Shown here: piece after piece, positions 7,417 to 14,002 of the stretch
Layout of the letters: each line of letters starts with the position of its first letter
How positions within the stretch are numbered: position 1 is the stretch's first letter
Notes under the pieces: generated by a model
What the model was told of the DNA's origin: nothing
The model's input: the letters and a program-made list of their open reading frames with translations, nothing else
Databases searched by the model: none
Position numbers and translations under genes: made by a program
Assembly (NCBI GenBank): GCA_900642245.1
Contig: CAAAJI010000289.1
Coordinates: 27,118-41,119 of the forward strand
DNA from: Fragilaria radians
Taxonomy: Eukaryota > Bacillariophyta > Fragilariophyceae > Fragilariales > Fragilariaceae
Direction of reading: 5' to 3'
DNA length: 14,002 bases

Positions 7417-8363
7417 CACCACCAAAGACATCTTGACAGCACTCTCACTTCCACTCTCACCCTCACCTCAAACACATCATTCATACACAATTCCATATTC
7501 ACTCATCAAGCAATTGGACACATTATCTCCACCCTCACTTCTACCAATGAAACAGAACACCTTTTCCCATATCATTTCTCCGAGTAAAACGGTCAAGTCA
7601 CAAGATTCAAAACAACTTTTGGCATACCAAACCGAATTTGAAGATCAACATAAAGAAAGAATCATCCATATCCTACAAGAAGCACACGACAAACTTGACA
7701 GAGTGCAATCATGAATGGCACAAACTGTTGCCCTGCAGGAACAGCGTTCAAGGCTACAATACGCAACACCAATACCAAGACCTGAAGATAGCCCCACACA
7801 ACAAAGTTCACCTCGCACTCCAGGAAATCAGATCATAAGAAATATTCAGGTTACATCCCAGAACCATGATTGTCAAAAGAATGTCTCAACACATATTATT
7901 TCCATCTTATGCAACAACATTGCTGGACTCAATAAACAGTATGGAAAGATGACACGGATCGTTCAAGTCATCAATGAGAGGAACATTGACATATTTTTGG
8001 GACAAGAAACTAACAGGCCAACAAGAACTCAACAATTTCAAGCAACCAAACAATACCTCCGAAAACATAAACAACACATTGTCACAGCAGAAACCAAGTG
8101 GACATTTGAATCTGAGAAGAAACCTGGTGGAACTTTCTGCATCACCAACAACAAGATGCGGCATTTGATTACACGGAAAATCATAGATCATATGGGACGC
8201 TGGGCAGGGAATGTGTATCAACTGCAAGGGATTCAAATGGCAATCCTATCTATATACCAAACAGTACAGACATCTCGTCCCGGTTTAAATACATGCTCAA
8301 CAAGTTGCTATGCTCACAAATGAAGACAGAGACATCACACCTCGTCAAGCCTTCTCATCCTGA
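7412..8363 (+). pseudogene. LINE APE-type endonuclease relic
   Basis: One frame is open from 7412 except for a single TGA at 7712-7714, which is followed at once by ATG (7715). After a Ser/Pro/Gln-rich linker, the endonuclease/exonuclease/phosphatase fold begins at about 7897: SILCNNIAGLN (catalytic Asn region), IFLGQETN (catalytic Glu), PGGTFCIT, MGRWAGNVYQLQG and LSIYQT. Frame slips near 8280, and the next frame continues with HAQQVAMLTNEDR and TPRQAF to a stop at 8361-8363. The later catalytic motifs (GDFN-like and the final SDH-like) and the reverse transcriptase are missing, so this is a truncated, inactive non-LTR retrotransposon. In such elements the endonuclease nicks the target DNA before reverse transcription. 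Confidence 0.8.
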
Positions 8364-8632
8364 AGGGAGTGATAACACAAGTGTTCTATCAAGATTTGTG
8401 ATGGAAAATTAATGTGATTGTTTGGCCTAAGGAATGCTTCCTAATTAGTACGAGTAATCACTATACTTACTTTTTCTGTTTTCTGTTAACCTTATTTTGC
8501 TTAACGGACTTCTGTGCCTGATCCTACCATTATCAATGTTACTCTTTCAACAGTATTCCTTCATTTCATGACATTAAAATAGAAAAAAAATTAGAATCTT
8601 AAAGAGGGATTAAAAGATTAAGCTTTCAGCAT
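8364..8632. other. AT-rich spacer
   Basis: No coding stretch. It lies between the truncated LINE and the stop codon of the minus-strand glycosyltransferase, so its right part is probably that gene's 3' UTR. No reliable terminator or polyadenylation site could be assigned. Confidence 0.4.
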
Positions 8633-10054
8633 TCAATACGGACAACGAATGACATTGCAATCACTACGATTTGTCAATGAGAATTGATATTGAAACGTTG
8701 GTTGAATTTTGACTTCACAAGAGGTCCGATCACAGGTTGCCACTTCAGTCAAATATATCTTTTGAGACGCATAGGTTGTTAGGATGGATTCCAGTGTTTC
8801 GTTGTCCGTAGCTTGATATCCATCCAAGATTGGACCCATGGTAGATGATTCACCAAAGTAAAATTCCAATTCTTGACGGATCGTACGTTTGGAAAACATG
8901 TGGTGGGCAAATTGAGTCCCCGCACGAGCCATCTGCTCCGTTTCCAATGGATGTTCTTCTGCCCAATGATATTGTTCTTCCAAATTAGACACATCGGTAC
9001 GGATTGGAATATAATGAATCCAGGGGACCATCTGATCAAAGTACCAATCTTGGGACGGTGTCTCATGATGCAGTAAGATACCTGGCATGGCAAGTTTTTC
9101 CAACGTTCCTGTCCATGTCGTACCCGATGTCCCCCCAAAGTCAATATGGTATTTGTAATTTGCCAATTCCTCATGACTTAGAGAATTATATCGTGTACCA
9201 CCCGTGTTGGATCCAAATTTTACATCCATCCAGGGATGATTCAGAAGTGCAGCATACATACGTGGCTTAAAGTCATAATAGGGTATAGACCAATTCCCAA
9301 CAAAACATTCTAACGGTACATGTGGAAGTAAATGATAGTCCTTCCCCCTCCATACAAGTTTGGGTATCAGAGATGCAAAGATACTACTTTGGTTGCTTTT
9401 GTTGTTGTTGTTATTGTTGATAGTATCATTGTCATGATCATAATTGGCCCAAACAATTCCCTTCCAAAATGTACACAAGTCATTATCATCATCATTGTTG
9501 TCCTTGTCGGGATCCTCATTGGAGATGAATACTTCATACATACGTGCCAAGTAATTGAAATTTGGTTTCACTTGTACATGTGGCAATAGAGTTCGATTTC
9601 GATAATAGGATCCAAAATGTAACCAACTGGGATGACTAAAACATGTTTCTGGAGCACAATAGGTAAAGGTAAAATCTCGATCTGTCCATAGGAGTTGGTA
9701 TGGCTTTGTGGTTGTGGTAATGTTGGTATCTTTTGACAGTGCATTGGATTGGAAAGGTTCTGGTCGAAGTTTCCGAATGACATTCAAAAGGACACGTAAT
9801 GTATTGGGACATCTAGGACATACCATCCTAGCTAGAGCAGATAGATACTGAGTGGTGATCAGAGCATGAATCAACATTATGTATAAAGTTACCTTTAATG
9901 TCAGAATCCCTACAGCAAGTTTGTTTGTTTGAAATTCAAATTGCTGGTAATTAAGAACATTCAAGGGTTGCGCAATGGGATAGCACAGCAAGCCAATGTC
10001 ATTAAACAAAGTAATCACATGTTCACTGAAGGTGCTGGAAATTTGGGATGCCAA
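8633..10054 (-). CDS. GT90 (CAP10-like) glycosyltransferase, 5' end incomplete
   Basis: The open frame has 473 codons. Residues are numbered from 10054, which is TTG and probably not a real start. The frame runs back to a stop at 10079-10081 with no ATG; the first in-frame ATG is at 9877 (residue 60). Residues 46-72 are hydrophobic (LAVGILTLKVTLYIMLI and on) and suit a signal anchor. The GT90 core is C-terminal: LECFVGNWSIPYYDFKPRMY (249-267), YKYHIDFGGTSGTTWTG (300-316), EKLAMPGILLHHETPSQDWY (319-338), VPWIHYIPIRTDVSNL (343-358) and a closing helix to about 390. GT90 enzymes transfer Xyl or Glc in the ER/Golgi lumen; the donor here is unknown. Six or more N-glycosylation sequons fit a lumenal protein. 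Low-complexity Asp/Asn tracts lie at 183-193 and 213-218. It is transcribed away from protease copy 2. Either a 5' exon is missing from this call or the gene is 5'-truncated. Confidence 0.82.
   Translation of the reverse strand: MASQISSTFSEHVITLFNDIGLLCYPIAQPLNVLNYQQFEFQTNKLAVGILTLKVTLYIMLIHALITTQYLSALARMVCPRCPNTLRVLLNVIRKLRPEPFQSNALSKDTNITTTTKPYQLLWTDRDFTFTYCAPETCFSHPSWLHFGSYYRNRTLLPHVQVKPNFNYLARMYEVFISNEDPDKDNNDDDNDLCTFWKGIVWANYDHDNDTINNNNNNKSNQSSIFASLIPKLVWRGKDYHLLPHVPLECFVGNWSIPYYDFKPRMYAALLNHPWMDVKFGSNTGGTRYNSLSHEELANYKYHIDFGGTSGTTWTGTLEKLAMPGILLHHETPSQDWYFDQMVPWIHYIPIRTDVSNLEEQYHWAEEHPLETEQMARAGTQFAHHMFSKRTIRQELEFYFGESSTMGPILDGYQATDNETLESILTTYASQKIYLTEVATCDRTSCEVKIQPTFQYQFSLTNRSDCNVIRCPY
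9401..9419. repeat. GTT microsatellite in the GT90 gene
   Basis: A short imperfect GTT run on the plus strand encodes the Asn tract (residues 213-218) on the minus strand. It is read in frame, so length changes would not break the gene. Confidence 0.85.
9482..9500. repeat. ATC/ATT trinucleotide run in the GT90 gene
   Basis: An imperfect ATC/ATT/GTT repeat on the plus strand encodes the Asp/Asn tract near residues 185-191 of the glycosyltransferase. Confidence 0.8.
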
Positions 10055-10286
10055 TACATCTAAATTATCAGTTTCATTTCATTGCAAAGTTCGACAGTAC
10101 AAAATAGGTAACTATTGAAGAATAGCAGTTTTGTACAAAATGAATCTACAAAATATTTCAAAAATCGTATTGAAAAAAAAATGAACAAGAGGAGTGAGTT
10201 ACACAGTGGCACATGATGATGGGGAGTATGAATTTGGATTGCTGTGGCTTTAATTTAACTTGATGACAAACGCATCTGCAAGGTTA
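10055..10286. other. Divergent intergenic region
   Basis: AT-rich, with no gene supported. It lies between the start side of the minus-strand glycosyltransferase and the left edge of duplicated segment copy 2. A 5' exon of the glycosyltransferase could lie here: on the minus strand there is an acceptor-like ATAATTTAG ending at about 10060. No donor can be chosen with confidence. Confidence 0.35.
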
Positions 10287-10361
10287 TTTCCGTACTTTTT
10301 TCATTTTCAGACGACAGAACTATGCCCTTAAGAGACCTGATATCAAAGAAATTAGCAAAAT

Positions 10362-10601
10362 GACAATATGGATTAGTGAACAGAAGTATGAAACGGATAG
10401 AATTCTTCCTTAAAGTTTGATCAAATTGTTAATACTAGCTTGATAATTTTTTTACAGCAATTATGCACTATGATTATCTTTGGATGACGTTCTTGGACTA
10501 TCACATGGGATTGCATGCACCTGATTTTTAACCGTCGACAAAAAATGATTTGCCAGGTTCCAGTATAATCCTATTTGTTTCTACGTTGTGCATATCCTAA
10601 G
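10362..10601 (+). promoter_or_regulatory. Conserved 5' flank of protease copy 2
   Basis: Alignable with 1378-1687 but missing the 67-bp insert, so the shared CCTAA lies immediately before GATGAAG, the start codon context. The promoter and 5' UTR presumably differ between the copies for this reason. No individual factor site is identified. Confidence 0.4.
10386..10457 (+). other. Candidate 72-bp 5' UTR intron (copy 2)
   Basis: A GTATGA donor, internal TACTAGC and ATTTTTTTACAG acceptor match the arrangement in copy 1 despite indels between them. Predicted from signals only. Confidence 0.35.
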
Positions 10602-11600
10602 ATGAAGCATTATCTCTCACTTGCTGTCATTATAGTGTTGATTCACCTGCTTTTTGGTAAAGTAGAATCAAGAAAACTGGAGGCTAATGTGAGAGGACTA
10701 AACAGTCGTATCATTGGAGGGACTCCGGCAAATGCAAAGCAATATCCGTATTACACATATTTGAGGTATTTCTTTCAATCTGGCGTTGTGGGGTATTGTG
10801 GTGGAACCTTGGTGAAGGCCGACGTAGTTTTGACTGCAGCTCACTGTATTGTCTATGCTTATGATCCAATTGTTCGTATCAAAGCATATGTAAATTACAC
10901 GGAAAGTGTTATTTACACCTGGAATCTTACAGAATATGTGCATGTTCGCGAGGCCAAAGTATGGATCCCACACAAGAAATATGATGGCACAACACTGGAA
11001 AATGACATAGGTCTAGTCATTCTTAATGATCCAGTATTTGAAGTATCACCAATCAAGATGAACAGTGATGTAGATTTGCCTACTGACGGTAATCCTGTGA
11101 CAGCGATTGGTCATGGATTTGTGTCCGAAGGAGCAACTCCTGGATATACCCATTTTTTGAATGAGGTAGAAATATCCATTGTCGCATTTGACGATTGTAA
11201 TGACTCGAACTCATGGAGAGGATTAATCGGGAAAGAAGCCCAGATTTGTGCCGGTGTTTCAGCTGGCGGTAGAGGCACTTGCAAAGGAGATTCTGGTGGT
11301 CCTTTATTGATTGTGGGAAGCACAGCGTCGGAAGATTTACAAGTAGGTTTGTCTTCCTTTGGTCTTAAATATGGATGCGTTCTGGTCAACTTTCCTAATG
11401 TGTTTACCAGGGTGTCGCATTACAAAGAATGGATTCATAATAATGTTTGTCAATACAGTATTGTGAAACCAAATTCATGTACTGATTCTCAACCAACAAA
11501 GAAACAGACTAAGAAGCCTACCAAGAAGCGGACTAAGAAGCCAACTAAGAAGCCTACCAAGAAGCAGACTAAGAAGCCCACCAAGACCGGGATCCCATAG
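10602..11600 (+). CDS. Secreted S1-family serine protease, copy 2
   Basis: 332-aa paralogue of the protease at 1688-2674, with the same signal peptide, Arg36/IIGG activation site, triad His81, Asp135 and Ser231, Gly225 and Asn266 in the specificity pocket, and basic repeat tail (eight units). Before the tail it differs at about 15 residues, including F65Y next to Cys66, D85Y after the catalytic His, and L202S, G206R, C208L and R210G in the loop between Cys199 and Cys216. The first 46 codons and codons 86-160 are identical at the DNA level. Loss of Cys208 removes an unpaired Cys present in copy 1. It lies about 0.55 kb from, and divergent to, the glycosyltransferase. The start is the ATG conserved in both copies. 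Confidence 0.93.
   Translation: MKHYLSLAVIIVLIHLLFGKVESRKLEANVRGLNSRIIGGTPANAKQYPYYTYLRYFFQSGVVGYCGGTLVKADVVLTAAHCIVYAYDPIVRIKAYVNYTESVIYTWNLTEYVHVREAKVWIPHKKYDGTTLENDIGLVILNDPVFEVSPIKMNSDVDLPTDGNPVTAIGHGFVSEGATPGYTHFLNEVEISIVAFDDCNDSNSWRGLIGKEAQICAGVSAGGRGTCKGDSGGPLLIVGSTASEDLQVGLSSFGLKYGCVLVNFPNVFTRVSHYKEWIHNNVCQYSIVKPNSCTDSQPTKKQTKKPTKKRTKKPTKKPTKKQTKKPTKTGIP
11493..11588 (+). repeat. 12-bp repeat encoding (P/Q/R)TKK tail, 8 units
   Basis: Residues 298-329 of protease copy 2 are eight tetrapeptides, including one RTKK. There is one unit more than in copy 1, and the order of P and Q units differs, which indicates slippage or unequal exchange within the array. Confidence 0.9.
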
Positions 11601-11747
11601 TATATCGCAAAAGCCTAGATGTCAGTCCTGTGTTGGCATCATCACCTTCCCTCAAGCAAAATTCATGGAAGAAAAAAAGTTAATTGTTGTATGGTGATGA
11701 TTGCTTTGCTCTTTAATGTCTAAAATACAGTACTTGGTCACTTTAGA

Positions 11748-11984
11748 AATCTCTTCAGCCTCTACTCTAGAAGTCAATTTGTTATTTATGAACCTTTTAA
11801 AGGTAATGTTTTCTAAAACACTTGTCCCTTAATTGTATGGGTAATTTCTGTTGTGATGCACAACAAGATGGAAATGAGCAAAAAATGTTTCCAGCTAATG
11901 CATTGAAAAGGTTAGATTCTTCTAGCAGCAATCAATGACTGTGATGCTTGTCTACCTTAGATTTCTGAACCTTAAATCTTAGAG
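11748..11984. other. Spacer with no recognised content
   Basis: AT-rich, with no domain seen. The left part follows the end of the duplicated segment; the right part may be further decayed copia RT on the minus strand, but motifs are no longer readable. Confidence 0.4.
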
Positions 11985-13358
11985 TACCAGGGATGACGTC
12001 CATAAAATCCCATAATCTTTAAAACATCTATTAACTTCGCGTAGAACTTCCTAGCACTTTGAACTAAACCATAGTAGTCTTATTTCTTATAAGGACTCAC
12101 AGATAAACCCATAGGTACTTCCATATTGATCTCTTCATCCAAATCACCATGTGGGAAAGTTGTTTTGATATCCACGACTGTCGATGTCAAGTTCCTTGCA
12201 ATGAGCAATTCCTGGGACTTGGCTGTAACCGCACGTAACAAGTCTTGCACGAAAAACTCCATTACGCTTGATCTAAAAAATCGATTTATTCTTGATGCAT
12301 CGTTGATCACTCGGAATATCCTTTTCATCAATTATTTCCCAAACACTTCTTTTTGTCATTTCATTTAATTCTTTACCTATTGCTTCTTTCCATGCAATTT
12401 GATCTTCTTTCCTCTTGCAATTCAAAGCTTCTTCGTCGCTTGTGGATTCCTAATGAAATTTCCCTTCCACGATTGTAATCATCAATGGCCTTTGTAGCTT
12501 GTGGATTAAACCATTTTTCTGGCTTCTTCATCGCTCTAAGGACCTTCTCATCAGGCTTTTTACTTATATCTTCAATCACCTTTCTTGTGATTTCACTAAA
12601 ATTCTTCCTTGCCTTTCCTTTTAGGTAGCTCAATGACTTCTTTTTTTCAATAAAACATTCTAACTTGATCTTCATCCAATCCTTGTGCACCTTCTTTAAC
12701 AATTTTATGTCACGAGAATTGATTATTGTGTTTGTCTTGAGATTCAACATTCGATAAACATCCTTTGAATGATTCTCAGCATACTCTACAAAGATGCAAG
12801 TAGTTCCTCTGTCTGTCAACCTTGCTTGAATCTTATCCTTGGTACTGACAACTCCAACTTTACCAAATATTTTGAGACTTTTGTGTAGGATTGGTGATAC
12901 TCCATGTAGCAATTCAAAGGGACTTTTCAAACTCAACTTTTTAGATATAACATTGATAAATAAGTCATAGTCATCACACATTCAGCCCAAATCTTATCTC
13001 TCAATGGACCTTGCAGCCCAGCTCCATTTAACATTGATGGATTCTGCCGTAAAGGGTTTGCAACTTCCTGTCAGCCTTACAATTCCCCTGTGGAGTTCTG
13101 AAGCCGGAGAATTCAAATTTATCTCCAAATCTTTTGTCTTCCGGATCATCTTTCATTGTCTTATTCTCATCAGCATCATTGCATCTGAAATACTTGACAT
13201 TCAAACCGGCAATTTTAATGTTGGTTACTTTACCATTAAGATCAGATTTTTCTTCAGCACATAGGTCCAACAATTGTCTGTACAATTGTCAACGATAAGG
13301 GCCCAAAAGTTTGCTCCTAAAAACCTTCTTTCCTTAGTTGAACTGATAACTATAATAA
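11985..13358 (-). pseudogene. Ty1/copia pol relic B (integrase to RT)
   Basis: Minus-strand pol fragment, in order from 13358: ISSTKERRF and NFWALIVDNCTDNCWTY (integrase core, first Asp), KYFRCNDADENK, RTPQGNCKADRKLQTLYGR, LNGAGLQGPLRDKIWAECV, SPFELLHGVSP, LTDRGTTCIFVEYAENH, MLNLKTNTIINSRDIKLL, then the RT start DEKDIPSDQRC, KRNGVFRARLVTCGYSQVPG, DIKTTFPHGDLDEEI (first RT Asp) and YYGLVQSARKFYAKL. The second integrase Asp appears as Asn-Asp swapped order and the final Glu as Asp. A small internal deletion after GYSQVPG shifts the frame, and a TAG stop lies before KRNG. The 202-codon stretch 12373-12981 is still open. No LTRs are present. It is a different family from relic A and is truncated at the YxDD side. 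Confidence 0.88.
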
Positions 13359-13360
13359 CG

Positions 13361-14002
13361 TCACAAAAGTAATCAGAATCATCCACTCCTTCACTTCATT
13401 TAATATTACTTGTCATAGACTGAAACACGACTTCATTAGTGAATATCGCAAATCCGCATGACTTCAAGCATGCTTGAGTCCTTTTATTCCAATCACATTT
13501 TTAGGATTTAGGCAAATAATTCATTTCATCATTATCCTGAGATTTCTTAGCAAGCTCTCTTGGATGCTCCAAGGTTTTCAATGGAATAAATGAAAAACAC
13601 GATGAAAAAGGAATGGATCTTTTAGTTTCAAACGACTATACCATTTAACTTTATAGAGGGTGGAAGTCATACTTATCTGTATTCTTGTTTGTGTATTCAT
13701 GACATTCAACAAGAGCATAGAATGATTATTGGGAATCCTCATAGGATGTGGAGGTTTGGGGTAAACAACTAAGCACATCAGCTGCAACATTGCTTTCCCC
13801 AATTATATATTGTAGATCAGGAGAGTACTCTTCTATGAAGAGTCTCCATCTCATAACTCTGTCAGAGTTGAAATTTTTTTAGATTAGATTTGCATGATCT
13901 GTGTGGACAATTATTGGTTGTCCTAAAAGAATGTTTCTAAATTCTTGAAGTGTTTCCACAATGGATAGTAACTCCTGTTCTGTGGTGGTATACCGGGTCT
14001 GT
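13361..14002 (-). pseudogene. Ty3/gypsy RNase H relic, copy B (runs off window)
   Basis: Direct-orientation partner of 3998-4633, identity in the mid-90s percent by eye. The minus strand gives TRYTTTEQELLSIVETLQEF, VHTDHANL, a stop, VMRWRLFIEEYSPDLQ and AADVLSCLP, followed by the same Cys-containing stretch CDWNKRTQACLKSCGFA and VDDSDYFC. Unlike copy A it keeps Asp in the final RNase H motif and has no stop after the LLGQ motif, but it has its own stop after HANLI. It ends exactly where copia relic B begins (about 13358) and continues beyond 14002. Confidence 0.85.

Larger units (their letters stand above)
10287..11747 (+). repeat. Duplicated protease segment, copy 2
   Basis: Direct-orientation partner of 620-2815. 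It lacks the 677-bp and 67-bp blocks of copy 1 and carries one more tail repeat. Similarity continues about 145 bp past the stop codon, to the shared GGTCACT, and then stops. Confidence 0.9.

Noticed and set aside
9332..9589. Ile/Val-rich plus-strand frame resembling a membrane protein
   Set aside because: Antisense of the Asn/Asp microsatellite in the glycosyltransferase; hydrophobicity is an artefact of GTT/ATC repeats.
12126..12368. 80-codon plus-strand frame
   Set aside because: Antisense shadow of copia relic B reverse transcriptase.
4711..13358. Two copia relics as copies of one element
   Set aside because: Relics A and B lie on opposite strands, and where their RT start regions overlap the motifs differ (FAGGHMTEPP versus LVTCGYSQVPG), so they are different families.
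1..14002. CRISPR array, tRNA or rRNA genes, bacterial operons
   Set aside because: No regularly spaced direct repeats, no tRNA-like box B or acceptor structure, no rRNA-like conserved sequence, and gene structure is eukaryotic.

Overview
The window looks like AT-rich nuclear DNA of a protist, most likely a diatom or a close stramenopile relative. Genes are sparse and intron-poor. The retroelement relics (Ty1/copia, Ty3/gypsy and a LINE) have features I associate with diatom elements, and a secreted protease ends in a PT-rich/lysine repeat of a kind common in diatom secreted proteins. The lineage is inferred from recalled family resemblance; no database was searched. Translation uses the standard code, and there are no bacterial operon features.

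Layout, left to right. 1-619: AT-rich sequence with inverted repeats and possibly an LTR remnant. 620-2815: first copy of a duplicated segment carrying an intact secreted S1-family serine protease (1688-2674). 2816-3997: no intact gene, but two decayed coding relics of unknown origin, one on each strand. 3998-4740: Ty3/gypsy RNase H relic on the minus strand. 4711-5932: Ty1/copia integrase-linker/RT relic on the plus strand with a 57-bp tandem duplication. 6038-8363: decayed non-LTR (LINE-type) element with an ORF1-like protein and an APE-type endonuclease, cut off before the reverse transcriptase. 8633-10054 (minus): GT90/CAP10-type glycosyltransferase, open but lacking an obvious 5' ATG. 10287-11747: second copy of the protease segment (CDS 10602-11600). 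11985-13358: a different Ty1/copia relic on the minus strand. 13361-14002: second copy of the gypsy relic, running off the window.

The protease pair and the gypsy pair lie in the same order and orientation with nearly the same period. The two gypsy copies also share several in-frame stops. This suggests that one block of about 9.7 kb was duplicated in tandem, rather than two independent sets of insertions. The two proteases keep the catalytic triad. Their primary specificity pocket is not that of trypsin (Gly at the position equivalent to 189, Asn at 226). They differ from each other mainly by amino-acid-changing substitutions, several in predicted substrate-binding loops. Only the two proteases and the glycosyltransferase look like possibly functional genes; both are predicted to act in the secretory pathway or outside the cell.
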